Shown: positions 24,727 to 35,352, counted from the stretch's first letter. The stretch: 64,000 bases of DNA from Hepsetus odoe (GCA_017165825.1 CM029377.1:20804700-20868699); one strand, 5' to 3'. Numbers and translations: made by a program. The notes: generated by a model not told the origin, from the letters alone.

Positions 24727-26359
24727 ATGGAGAGATCAACAGCAGCACTCATCACTCTCATGGGTGAGAACAATCTTAGACTTGCTCCTGCTCCAATATT
24801 GTTTTCGCTTGAGGGGTTTGAGCAGATGCAGGTGTTTGTGCACCATTACTGGCCAAATCCAGCTCTATCTCATCCACAGATTTTTTTATTTAATTATTGT
24901 GGCTTCAGTTTCGAAGATCTCCTTAAATCGGTATCGCTCCTTTGTTGCATTTGAGCTGGACAATCTTCCCCTTTACCTTCTGGCTTAGAACTACAAGACC
25001 CTCCAAAAATCTTTGTCTTGACTTAAAAGTCAAAGATTGAATTTTCTAGCAGATTTCTTACCAACATTCCTTTTGGCTTTCGGACCTTCCATTTTGTTTT
25101 CTGTTGTCATTTTTTGTCGTAGGGATCGGGCTCTTCTACCTAAAGATCCTCTCTGGAGAAGAAGTGGAGGTGAAAGTCAGACCAGGAGAGGATGTCACGC
25201 TCTACTGTGACTGTGTCTGGAAGAATGGATTTAGTGCAGCCTGGTTTAGAAACTGCTCACACGATCAGCAACCTCCTCTCTTGATTTCAACAGCAAGAAT
25301 GATACACAGTGCTGAGACATTGGAGGAGTTAATGTTCGGAGCTTTATCACGTTACAAGTCTGAGTGGAATACCTCCAGCCAAGCTCATGATCTGCTGGTG
25401 AAGAACGTCACGGAATCCGTCCTTGGTTTGTACTACTGTGCTCTGCATTTGAAAAACATCACTAAGGATGAAAATGGAATCATCAGCAACAAAGATGTGT
25501 ATCTTTATGGAAACAGAATCACTCGACTGTCTCTTCTCAGTGAGTCTCTCTCTGATCTTCTAAATCTCTGGTGCATGTTTTAGGACTTTAAGGCCATGCA
25601 TTTTTGGTTGATTGAGATATTTTTGAGAAACATCCTGTTCTCATATCATAAGTAACACAGCCTCCTTTGTTTGGTCAACACAAGGAACCATGGTGTCTGA
25701 AACCACAGCTACTACTCCTGTATCAGACTGCAGGATCTTCTGGAAGCTGCTATTCGGTGTGTTTTCTGTGTGTGTTCTCCTCTCCTCACTGATCTCCTCC
25801 ACCTGTGTTTACTGCATCTGTAGAAACCAATATAGAGGTACTCAGCCCTCATCTTTCTTCCATAGCTTAATTTACATCCTTTGTAAGAATGCAAGACTTT
25901 TGAAATGTTTTTAAACTTTATGTAGAAGAAAAAGATGTGACAGAGATGATGTTACTTGTGTCGCACAGCACAGTTCAAGGCAGAGCAGTGGAAAAATGCC
26001 AGAAGACATGATGAGGTAATACAGGTAAAAAAAAACAATGTCATAAAGGTGAGCTTACCTTACTGTGCAAAAGTCTTGAACCACTAATCACGTTGTTTCC
26101 AAAGAGTCAGAACTTCTTGCATGTTAAGAAATAAAGAAATCGAGGGCTCAAGACTTTTGCACAAAACTGTAGTTTCACTTTGAAAAACAAAATAAAAGTG
26201 GCAGTTACCAAAAATGGCTTTTTTTGTAATTGGCTGCAGGTCCACGGAGATGAGATTTGCTATGCCTCACTGGACGTCCCTGGTAGACAACAGAGACATC
26301 TGAAGAAGACAGTAGAGCGCTCTCAATTCAGCACTTACTCAGAAGTCAAATATAATTGA
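24727..26359 (+). CDS. V-type Ig receptor with two ITIMs, copy A (intact)
   Basis: Spliced gene: exons 24727-24763, 25123-25539, 25685-25837, 25969-26015, 26240-26359; phases 1,1,1,0; 257 residues. All introns are GT-AG. Signal peptide 1-24, cleaved after SG. One V-type Ig domain about 25-151: B-strand VTLYC (C41), a second Cys at 43, W53 in WFRNC (C57), F-strand LYYC (C118) and a J-like end YGNRITRLSLL. N-glycosylation sites at 56, 95, 107 and 124. Stalk with SDCRIFWKLL, uncharged membrane helix about 173-196. Cytoplasmic ICYASL (Y226) fits the ITIM pattern, as does STYSEV (Y251). Such tails recruit SHP phosphatases in known families. Design resembles teleost NITR, though with a single Ig domain; a separate unnamed teleost family is equally possible. 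The exon 4 choice is the weakest part: the upstream acceptor reads into a stop. Confidence 0.8.
26061..26171. mobile_element. Tc1-type MITE in intron 4 of copy A
   Basis: Near-perfect inverted ends: 'tactgtgcaaaagtcttgaa' at the left and its complement 'ctcaagacttttgcacaaaactgta' region at the right, 111 bases in all, without transposase. Non-autonomous Tc1/mariner-like element. It sits between the two cytoplasmic exons and does not touch splice sites. Confidence 0.82.
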
Positions 26360-27221
26360 TCAAATATAATTCCATTACAGGACTGAAAATGTTTTGGTTT
26401 TGATGAGTTTTTGAAAGTGTGAGAGAACCTCAGGGTTCCTTCAGTCCTTTAGGATCTTCAATATTTGTATTGTTGTGGACACAAAACCTCTGTGATTTTC
26501 TTTTTTAGATCCTCTAATACTTTTACAACTTTATGAACTCTTTTCATTCCTTTTTTAAACTAATTTTCAACTATTTTTAACTGTTTTTTTTTTTTTTACA
26601 ATCAATTGGACTATTTCGAAACCAGAATATTCGACTATTAATTGAAATGCATCTGAATTGGATTCAGTTTATATTTCTGTCCTCAGCTGACACATGATAT
26701 TCAACAATGAAAGTGAAATGAAAATGTCTGTTGTGTCTGTAACCCACTTTCAAGTAAGTACACCTATTTCTAGGTTTGTGAGGAGCTGTCAAGTGTCAGT
26801 GTAACAACCACAAACAACCCAAGCAACCAATGAGTTTTGCAACTGAATTGAATTTACCTTCGACATGAAAACAATGCAATGGCATTACAACCTCAAAAAA
26901 ATAAAATTGGGCCCTTTAACAAAAAGGAAAGAAAATAAGTGTCCTTTGAAGTGTAAATAGTCCTCTAAGTTTTTTGTCCTCGTTATGTTATCAAGTCAGA
27001 GTTTAGTGACCTAATCTTATTGAACAAAGTCAACTTGTTCAAATCTGTTCTGAGATTTTGTAGATCTTCTTTGCTCAACCTTCCAGATAGTTATCACTCC
27101 AATAAAAAACCTGACCTGCATTTACAAACAGGCTCATAGTCTCTGTTCTGCTTTCTATATCTCTGTTATTGTTCCAAGTACAACACCCTTCTAAAACAGG
27201 GTATTATCAATTCAGTACTGA
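26360..27221. other. 3' flank of copy A
   Basis: AT-rich sequence after the stop. AATAAA at about 26900 is a candidate poly(A) signal about 540 bases downstream of the stop codon. No other feature is supported. Confidence 0.4.
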
Positions 27222-27730
27222 TGTAAGAGCCCTACCCTGACGGGGGAATAGGGGGAGCCAAACCGCTGTTGGGAGACCTGCCAATCAGGCACGGTGATCA
27301 ACAGTGATTTGGTTCACCTGTGCTTGGGCTTATTTAAATGGAGAGAAAATGAGTCAGAGTTGCTGGGTCGTTGTTTGACTCAGACGGTAATTTGGTAAAG
27401 ATCCTCGGGTCTTCTCTCGGGTCTTCTCTCGGGTCTTCTCTCGGGTCTTCTCTCGGGTCTTCTCTCGCTTTGTGTTTGCGTCAGTTCAGCACCCTCGAGC
27501 TTCGGCTTGTTGTGCTGACTGACGCTGCACCCTCCCTTCCGAGTTTCTCGTTTTTTCCTTTTTGCTACAACGTTCAAGCTCAAACGCTCACCCGTTTTGG
27601 GCATTTTGTTTTCTACCTGTTTTGAGCATTTTGTTTTCTACCTGTTTTTGGGTACTGGCAGCTTCAGGCACTGCATTTGGGTCCAAACCCTGTGTGGCTC
27701 CCTGTGTCCAGAGTAGGCCACACCGTTACA
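27222..27730 (+). mobile_element. solo LTR with perfect 5-bp target duplication
   Basis: Starts TGTAAGAGCCC and ends CCGTTACA, flanked on both sides by ACTGA (27217-27221 and 27731-27735). Inside is a TATA-like 'cttatttaaatgg' at 27330 and a tandem array at 27406-27467. 509 bases. Orientation follows the TATA position. Product of recombination between the two LTRs of a retroelement, family unknown to me. Confidence 0.88.
27406..27467 (+). repeat. five 12-bp tandem repeats (tcgggtcttctc)
   Basis: Five near-identical copies in the LTR downstream of the TATA-like sequence. Their position matches an untranslated leader or enhancer segment of the LTR. Translation as repeated SSLG is incidental. 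Confidence 0.92.
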
Positions 27731-27735
27731 ACTGA

Positions 27736-28424
27736 CTTAAGTTTGTAAGTACCATTTTCAATGCTAGTTAACATGCTAGTTAAAATTTCCAAAATCCTGA
27801 CTTCATAATTCTTCAGTTAGGATTAAGTTCACATTATAAAGTTCAGCATTGCAATTATCAACCAAAATTACATTCAGTTATTTAACATTGGAATAAGAGC
27901 ATCTGATATATGTAGAACAGTGCTAATTACAAATCTTACTCAGTGAAAATTTGCAAGATCTACAATAAAAGGAAGCAAAAATCCCCAAATTACATTTTAA
28001 ATGAATTGTTTTAAGCTTATAACATCCCTTAGCAACTCCATGAGAAGGGATGTGTCTGGTTCTCTTTAAAAGACAATATTTAATACTCTTATTGAAACAT
28101 TCTTTAAACCACAATAGGTTCTCTTTAAACACATTACAGGACATAAACATATCACCCATAAACACTAAATTAATGCTTAAACACCAGAACAACTTTACAA
28201 CACACTTAGCTAGCTTGCAACAATGTGAGGAAGTTAGCTTACTGAGACAGGAGAAGTTTGCTGATCCTGCATTTTCTTGGTTGCCCTTCCAGTTCATTTC
28301 CTCCCTGAAATATACACAATTACCCTGAGTTCTTAAGCTCTCTTGAAAATGTTTTTCACTGAGGGTTGTGCTACATTTTTCTGCATCCATCTTTAATTTT
28401 TTCTTGACTAGTTTCCCAGCTCCT
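27736..28424. other. no gene recognised
   Basis: Both strands carry frames of 92-155 codons (plus 28050-28328; minus 27923-28390) but with no recognised domain, start context or exon partners. Base composition is AT-rich and even. Confidence 0.4.
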
Positions 28425-28620
28425 GTTACAGAAAAGCATCGTCAGAGCATGATGCTGCCACCAGCATGTTTGAATGCATGGATGGTTATGCTCAGAAAAT
28501 GGTGTCCTCCACAATGTGTTGGGAACTGTGGCCAAATATTTCAGTCTTCATATCATCACACCAAAGGATTAAGGTTTTCATGGCTGGAGAGTCAATTAGA
28601 TGTGTTTGGGCAAAAAAAAA
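28425..28620 (-). mobile_element. Tc1-like transposase remnant
   Basis: The complement of 'gcatgatgctgccaccagcatg' encodes the HAGGSIML form of the Tc1 KHGGGSIMVW box. The sequence is otherwise full of stops and has no terminal repeats nearby. Pseudogenised transposon piece. Confidence 0.75.
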
Positions 28621-28809
28621 AAAAAAAAGAGAGCCATCATTTGCCTTTTAGTGTGAAATGTCTAGTCTTCCTTGCATCAAGTCCAAATTCTGGGGTGGTG
28701 ATTCTCCCAAAAAAAAAAACCTGGATCTCATTCACATTTGAGAACAAGTTCTAAGTTAACTTTCTGATAGATTTCCCTCGTCCCAGAGTGTCAACAGATC
28801 TAGGAAGAC

Positions 28810-28965
28810 CAAAATTTAGCAACAGTTCTCCTGATCTTCCTGAAGGACAGTGTTTGTGTCTCATTTTCAGTAGTCCCTGTACCTGAGCAGTTCTCAAGAT
28901 CTTCCTGAAGGACAGTGTTTTTGTCTCTCATTTTCAGTACAGTCTCTGTACCTAAGCAGTTTGAT
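28810..28965. repeat. 65-bp direct repeat, two copies
   Basis: 'cttcctgaaggacagtgttt' followed by 'gtctc-attttcagta' and 'ctctgtacct-agcagt' occurs at about 28838 and again at about 28903. A third relative lies at 32705-32790. Probably part of a decayed DNA transposon shared by these sites. Confidence 0.75.
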
Positions 28966-29339
28966 TGTTTTTTGTTGGTTAATCCACACAGTGATCTACA
29001 TCTGAAAATGCATCTAACTTAAGTCATGAAGCAGTGAAAAAACAGCTGTAGATGATGCCACATGATCAGGTGATTAGTTTACTGGTGAATGCTGAGTGGT
29101 TGGAACCCCTTTATGTAGAACCTTGTATCTTTTGTGGCCTGGAGCACTAAAACTTTTGTAAATCTTTTTTATTTAATCAGCCAAATGTAAAGTAAACAGG
29201 AACTTGGCTCGCCACAGTCCCTTTCAAGCAGCCTCCCCCAAATATCTTCTGTTAGCTGGTCTGACAAACATCTTCACCTTTTTGGAAAAAAAAGTGACTG
29301 AAAGGAAGCAAAGAATGTCACGTGGCAGACGTTGATGAT

Positions 29340-29475
29340 GTAGATAACGTTTAGCCCAATCAAAGCTCGACACAGACATCCGCTTAAAGACCCTCAAAGT
29401 CTTCAACCCCCTGCAACACCAGTCTTAGAGCTGTAGAGATCAATAGCAGCTGTCATCGCTCTCATGGGTAAGAAT
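29340..29475 (+). pseudogene. receptor copy B: promoter and leader exon remnant
   Basis: The shared promoter block is present (CCAAT at 29356-29360, 'gctcgacac', 'aaagaccctc'), followed by a leader exon remnant at 29432-29467 ending 'ctcatgg' with a good donor gtaag. The start codon is lost: the position of the conserved ATGGAGAG reads ctgtagag. No V, transmembrane or tail exon follows before copy C. A solitary fragment of the receptor family. Confidence 0.75.
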
Positions 29476-29776
29476 GTTCACGTCTTTTCCATTTTACATA
29501 ACCACTGTGATTTGAATAGAAAGCAGCTCAAAGCATGACTGACCTCATAAAGCCAGAAGAGCAGATCTTCATTTAATCTGAAGTGTGGTTGGAGTTGCAA
29601 ATCTTTCTCTTTAGGGTCTGAAGTGATCAGCTTTCTACCTCTCGTCAGATAGTTAGAAGAGTTTGAATGGACAGTTCTGTTTCCATGCTGATGTCTCATA
29701 CACACCTCTAACATGTTAATTGAGTCCTACAAGAGGAAGCTACCTTCTGCTTTTTATCAGTCAATCCATAGACTTA

Positions 29777-29993
29777 AGATGGACCATTCAGTTGTCAGAA
29801 GTTACATCTACATCAAAGTCCCCTACAGAAAAGTAGCAAATTGACAAGTATGGAAGTGGTTTACGCAACAGAAATAAAAGGTTTCTTTGAAATTTTCGCT
29901 GAAAATGTCAAATTTTCCACTGACGTGGACCAATCAGAGTTCAGCACTTCAAAGATCCTCACCATCTACAGGGCCCCAGTGCCAGTCTCAGAG
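29777..29993 (+). promoter_or_regulatory. promoter block of receptor copy C
   Basis: Nearly identical to the block of copy A: TGACGTGG at 29921, CCAAT at 29930-29934, exactly 64 bases before the ATG at 29994. The identity extends back to about 29777. It could still drive transcription of a truncated transcript. Confidence 0.65.
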
Positions 29994-30970
29994 ATGGAGA
30001 GAGCAACAGCAGCACTCATCACTCTCATGGGTGAGTACAAACAAAGACTTGTTCCTGCTCCATTATTGTTTTCGCTTGAGGGGTTTGAGCAGGTGTAGGT
30101 GTTTGTGCACCATTACTGGCCAAATCCAGCTCTCTCATCCACAGGTTTCTTGCTTAAAGTTTGTGGCTTCAGTTTCAAAGATCTAGGCACCTTAAATCGG
30201 TATCGCTCCTTTGTTGCATTAAGAAAGAATGTTCAAGCTGGACAGTTTTCCACTTTACCTTCTGGCTTAGAACCATAAGTCCCTCCAAAAATCTTTGTCT
30301 CTGACCTAAGAGTTACTTGTAAGAATAAAGGAATCATCAACAACAAAGACTTGTATTATTATGGAAACAGAATCACTCGACTGCATTTTCTCGGTGAGTC
30401 TGATCTCCTGAATCTCTGGTGAATGTGTTGGGATTTCAAAGCTTGCTTGACAGAGATTACGTGTTTTAAGGACTACCATCACTTTCTTGAAAAAACATTA
30501 GGTTCTCTTATCTCAGGTAACACAGCTTCCTTTTTTTGTTCAACAGAAGGAACCATGGTGTCTGAAACCACAGCTACTCCTGTATCAGACTGTAGGAACT
30601 TCTGGAAGCTGCTGATCGGTGTTTGTTCTGGGTGTGTTCTCCTCTCCTCACTGATCTCCTCCACCTGTTTACTGCATCTGTAAAAAAAAAAAAAGTGAAA
30701 GTGACAACCCTTGTCATTGCAAGGTCACAGCACAGCAGACAGTGAACCACAATGAAATTGGACCTCTGCATTTAACCCATGCACACTCAAACACCATGCA
30801 GCAGTGGGCAGCTAATGAAAGCACCCGCGGAACAGTGACAGGGATGGCAGCTTGCTCAAGGGTACCTCAGGGCAACCTATTGGGAAGGGGTTCGAACCCC
30901 AATCCTCCAATCATGTGGCCAACGCCCTAACCACTAGGCCACCACTGCCCCAGTGGAACCAAATCAAAGG
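29994..30970 (+). pseudogene. receptor copy C: V-domain deleted, SINE-interrupted
   Basis: Leader exon 29994-30030 is intact (MERATAALITLMG) with donor gtgag. Intron 1 matches that of copy A, but a deletion removes the splice acceptor and most of the V exon; only the J-like end survives (about 30323-30393, with KDLYYYGNRITRL and a good donor). The transmembrane exon starts at 30550 (GTMVSETTATPVSDC), carries a 2-base deletion in the 'cacctgtttac' segment and is then cut by a SINE (30695-30951); its last bases and donor resume at 30953-30970. No convincing ITIM exon follows. It cannot encode a receptor. Confidence 0.82.
30695..30951 (-). mobile_element. tRNA-derived SINE inside transmembrane exon of copy C
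   Basis: Minus-strand copy of the SINE at 9399-9645, with a preserved B box ('ggttcgaacccc' on both strands near 30888) and A box near 30935. The exon sequence continues on both sides, so this is a clean exonic insertion. Confidence 0.9.
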
Positions 30971-31500
30971 TACTTTCACTTTATTTCTCTGAATTCTGTT
31001 TGTTATTGTTTCTGTATATTAGAATCTGAACAAAGCTTTAAACTTTCAACTTTATACAAAAAAAATCATGTATAAGCTTTCAGTGTGATGAATGAAAATA
31101 ATGCTTTCTTCTTACAGTAAAAGTAAAGAGAATACAGCCTTACGGTTGTTCATTTGAGGAAACTGAGCAAAGAAAGCAGTGAAGTTGTTTTATGGGGACC
31201 ATTAGAGTGAAGCCCTTTTAACAAAACAGGGATCTTTCTGTTCCTCAAAACATGGTGGTGAAAGTGTCATTCTACCAACCAAGGAGGTCAGAACAAAGAA
31301 CAGCTGACACTGAAAAAGACTGGCCTCCACCAATCATGAGTCATACAGGCTGTGTACAAGTAGAAGACAAGTGTTAATCTCCTCAGGAGTGGCTGATCTC
31401 TCAAAGTGGGCAATACTTTATGAGCAAAAATTTGGAAACGAATGATGCAGGAGCAACACAAGTCAGATCTTCAAGATCTTTCTCACTTGGATGTTGATGA
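30971..31500. other. flank of copy C with small Tc1 trace
   Basis: 'cctcaaaacatggtggtgaa' at 31238 resembles the Tc1 transposase KHGGGS box and indicates a short relic. Otherwise nothing is recognised; a possible degenerate cytoplasmic exon after 'ttcttacag' at 31119 cannot be confirmed. Confidence 0.4.
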
Positions 31501-31735
31501 TCAATCTCTCTCTCTCTCTCTTTCTCCCTCTCTCTTCCTCTTTCCCTCTCTCTTTCCCTCTCTCTTTCCCTCTCTCTTTCCCTCTCTCTTTCCCTCTCTC
31601 TCTCTCTCCCTTTCCCTCTCTCTTTCCCTTTCCCTCTCTCTTTCCCTTTCCCTCTCTCTTTCCCTCTCCCCCTCTCTTCTCTTCCCTCTCCCCTCCCCTC
31701 TCCCCCCCCCCTCTCTCTCTCTCCCCCCCCGTGGG
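31501..31735. repeat. 235-bp polypyrimidine tract
   Basis: Almost pure C/T on the plus strand: CTCTCT blocks alternating with tandem 'tctctctttccc' units. The strand bias and mirror repeats are the setting in which triplex (H-DNA) can form. The long Ser/Leu/Pro and Arg/Glu/Lys frames here are artefacts. Confidence 0.97.
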
Positions 31736-33940
31736 CTGTACTGAAGAAGATTGACGCAAGAAGAGTATGAATGGAGGGTTCTGTTTCCATGCTGAAGTCT
31801 TATACACACCTCTGAGATCTGCACAAAAATCTGACTAATCCCAAGTGGACATGTTCTTTATTTTTTGTATCTAGTTTCTCATTGATATTGAGGTCCTACC
31901 ATCTTCTGATCAGACCTGGCTCAGACAAAGTTCTCAGTGAAGACTTTTATGCTTCAAATAAACAAAGGCTCACTTTATTCTTCATCAGAAAGGATGAGCA
32001 AGAGTGTTTGATAGTTATTTGCTCATGTTGGTCAGTGGTTCCAAAAGCTTCTGGAGTACTTCAACCAAATGGTGTTTAGCTCAAATGCTCACAATCCACC
32101 TAATCAGGGCTTTAAACTTTATTAATTGAAGTAGTGAAGATGTGCTGGGTAAGGAAAACATTACAGCAAGGGTTCTCCAACTCTGGAATCAAGGATCTAG
32201 GCGCTCGCATGACAAATGGAGAAGAATTTACCTTAAACATGTCACACCTCACTTGAACCTGCAAAATAAACCCGAGACAAATGTGCGTATGTGTCCTGTG
32301 TTGTCATAATGTTATAATACAGTGATATTATTAGTTGGAAGCTGACAGCCACCTTGAAAATACAATTCTTGGATGGTGTGGCTACTTTTCAGACCTACAC
32401 CATCATGGGCTTTATCTGGTAACATGTCTGATTGGTGTATATGAAGCACTTGCCTGTACCACCATAGAGTCTCCATCTTTAGATGATGGAAAAAATGGAA
32501 AACCTACCAGAAAGTCAAGCTTCTTCAACAGTTCAGCAAGTTCTAGAGGTCTTGGCAATAAAAGTTATAAGTGACAGCAGTGAGACAATCATCAAGAAGT
32601 AGGAAACCAACAGTGAGGTTATGTTCATTGAATCCTACAAGAGGCAGCTACCTTCTTGAGTGCCTAATTTCTTCATGTTTTGCTTTCAAAGACTTTTGAG
32701 GGACAGTTCTCCAGATCTTCCTGAAGGACAGCATTTTTTTTTTTCTAATTTTCAGTGCAGTCTCTGTAGCTGAGCAGTTTCAAAAACAGTGTGGGATCAT
32801 CTCCACAGAGAAAACAAAATGCAGCAAAGTAAAGCTTTGGGACATCCTTCAAGAAGCCTGGAGAAGCACTCTTAATGATGATTTAAAGACTGCACATAGC
32901 CTATACAAAACTTAATTTTGCTAGGTCAGCCGCTCCTTGGCAGGTTTAAGACAGGATGACGCTCTCAAATTGGATTCTTGGAGTCCCTGAGATTGAGAGG
33001 TTGATTTATAACCCCTTTTCCTATATTTTCAAAGCCAGTTTACACAGAAATTGTTCAAGATGCATTTTTTCTCTTCCTCATGTTTTGAAGGAGGCTAATG
33101 CAAAATCTTTAAATAAATCTTTCAGCTGAATGCGCTGAAGTTTAGGTATCCATTCACATTAGTAGTAAAAGCTTGGTTTTTAGGTTTACTTTTAGGATGC
33201 CTTTGAATGTTTGACCTCCTTACACAGGAGAGAAAACAAAGAGAATGGTTCAATCTGAAATGAAGACAAGATTACCATTAGCAATTTGCATTCTCCACAT
33301 CTTTGCCCCAAAACTGGTCCGAACACAATTGCACAAGAAACTTGCACAAAAAAAATCCCACCTGAACAGGCTGCTAAACTCTAAGGTTGCTTGCACTACA
33401 CTGGCAGCAGTAAACAGGAAACCCAGAAGTAGGCCATGGACTCTGACTGTGACTGACCTTCTTTGTCTCACTTAGGCCCAACTTTAAGCCTGGTCAAAAT
33501 AGAATCTTGACCCCTGTGTATGACATGCATTCTCAAGGTAAGTTCACCCAGTCGTGTCTCTGTTCTCTTCACACAACCAAGCAACCATTTCTGTATCTGT
33601 AAGTTTTATATTAATATGAACTTGTATTTTGAGGTCACCTCTTGGGCAGGATTCCTGCTTTTAAAATGCCATTTCATAGCTCATTAGCTATTGTCCCATC
33701 CTTTCTCAGAGCCATGACGCAAGTGGTCAGGTGTAACACTTTAAATTTGTTTAAAGAAAGCTTTGATTAACTTTCTCATCCTTTGAATTGGAACAGGAAG
33801 CTGGCTTATCTTTTCACCCCCATTTCAAAGCTGATCATTCAGACAAGAGAAAAGTTCTGTTTACCTTGACAAAATTCGAGAAACCTCTTCAGCAAAGACT
33901 CTTCTACTGAACCTAATCTATAGGAAGAAACTCTGATAAC
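31736..33940. other. no gene recognised; transposon traces
   Basis: About 2.2 kb between copies C and D. 32705-32900 repeats the 'cttcctgaaggacag' element of 28.8 kb and continues into Tc1-like sequence. The frames at 32335-32574 and 33245-33475 show no recognised domain. Confidence 0.45.
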
Positions 33941-33944
33941 GTCG

Positions 33945-34042
33945 AGAGAAATGTTCCACTGATAAAGACCAATCAGAGCTCGACACGGATGTCTGCTTCA
34001 AAGACCATCATCGTCTTCGCTCACCCAGCAGCATTGTCTGAG
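33945..34042 (+). promoter_or_regulatory. promoter block of receptor copy D
   Basis: 'ccactgataaagaccaatcagagctcgacac' order with CCAAT at 33969-33973, 70 bases before the leader ATG at 34043, then 'cttcaaagaccatcatcg'. Same order as the other copies, but without the TGACGTGG element of A and C. Role inferred from conservation. Confidence 0.65.
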
Positions 34043-35352
34043 ATGGAGAGATCAAGAGCAGTGCTCGTCGCTCTCATGGGTGAGAACTTTTATGACACTT
34101 TGATTTAATGTGATTTGATGTTGATTTGCTTTAAAAAGAAGCAGCTCAAGGCATGTATCACTTTAGAAGAATTCATGAAGTTGGTTGGTGTGTTTCAGGT
34201 GTTCTGATCTCCAGGATCTCTGGAGCAGAAGTGGAGATGAAGGTCAGACCTGGAGGTGAAGTCACTTTCTATAGCGACTGTGTTTGGAAGAGTGGATTTA
34301 GTACCATCTGGTTTAGAAACTCCACGCATGAGTGTCAAGCTCCTCTTCAGGTATCAGCAGAAGAATTAATGCGTGGTGGTCTTCCACGTTACACTGCTGT
34401 GTGGAATCCAACCAACCAAACTCATGATCTGCAGGTGAAAAAGGTCAATGAATCAGATTTTGGTCTGTACTACTGTGCTCTGTTAGAGACCAATATTAGT
34501 GGAGAAGAAAAGGGTGTGATAATCGTTAAAGATGTTTACCATTTCGGAAAGAGGATCACTCGACTGTCCCTGCTGGGTAAGATCTATGATCTCTTGTTAC
34601 CTGTTTATTTAGCTTAAGGTTGTAACATTTACTTGATGTTGAATTCTGGGAGAACTTTTCTGGGAGAGTTCTCGTAAAAATAAAGTTTTCTTACTTTAGT
34701 TATCATTTTCTCTTTTTTCAGATGCTTGTTCTGATGTTCTTCAGACCATGTCCAGTTTTTCTGTATCAGACTGTAGGATCTTCTGGAAGCTGCTGGTCGG
34801 TGTGTGTTCTATGTGTGTTCTCCTCTCCTCACTGATCTCCTCCACCTGTGTTTACTGTGTCTGTAGGAACAGGAATAAAGGTACTCACTCTAATTTCCTC
34901 ATAAGTTTAGTTTTATCTGTTCACATTTTAAGTTTTTTCGGGTCCCAGAACATGTCATTTTCCACCGCAGCTGAAGCAGATGTTTGTCCAGAATGCAGGA
35001 ACAAGAGTCAGAAAATCAGCAGAAGAAGAACTGAGAAGGTATGTATGGTCCTTCATGTTTCAGTTTATACTTTTGAGCCTCAATGTGAGTGGGAGGGGCT
35101 ACACTGCAGAACACTGCAGAACAATTTGATGGCTCTTGTGACGTCAAGGAAACGGCTTTTTCATGAAGATAGATAACTTTTCTTAAAGATCTAAGTAAAG
35201 GGACTTGTTTTGATATTCATCTGCAGGTTGAAGGGGACGATGTGAGTTACGCTTCATTGGATATCCCAAAAAAACAACAAAAGGAGAAGAAGAAAAGGGA
35301 GAAGTGCTCTGATTTCAGCACATATTCGGAGGTTAAATCTTATCTGAGGTAG
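34043..35352 (+). CDS. V-type Ig receptor with two ITIMs, copy D (intact)
   Basis: Spliced gene: exons 34043-34079, 34199-34576, 34722-34880, 34971-35038, 35227-35352; all GT-AG; 255 residues. Signal peptide about 1-21. V-type Ig domain 22-138 with WFRN at 50-53, SDFGLYYC (C105) and J-like end FGKRITRLSLL. The canonical B-strand Cys is replaced by Ser (S38), with Cys two residues later (C40); an extra C58 lies in HEC. N-glycosylation sites include 53, 85, 96 and 111. Stalk SVSDCRIFWKLL, membrane helix about 160-183 without charge. Cytoplasmic CPEC (197-200), ITIM VSYASL (Y222), basic KKKREK, second STYSEV (Y247). Predicted inhibitory leukocyte surface receptor; NITR-like by design, not proven. 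Splice phases and lengths agree with copy A, which supports the model. Confidence 0.88.

Noticed and set aside
24622..24954. 110-codon frame through the leader of copy A as an unspliced protein
   Set aside because: The second ATG, donor site and matching exon phases in copies C, D and G show that this is a short leader exon followed by an intron.
25712..25894. Minus-strand frame over the membrane exon
   Set aside because: Shadow of the receptor exon on the plus strand.
27405..27467. CRISPR-like regular repeats
   Set aside because: Repeats are contiguous without spacers, and the genome is vertebrate.
27371..27625. Protein with repeated SSLG units
   Set aside because: The repeat is the 12-bp tandem array of a solo LTR with a target duplication.
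28050..28390. Overlapping 92- and 155-codon frames as a small gene
   Set aside because: The two strands' frames overlap, have no domain and no exon partners; AT-rich chance openness is likely.
31401..31824. Arg/Glu- and Ser/Leu-rich frames on both strands
   Set aside because: All frames are open only because the tract is pure C/T or A/G.
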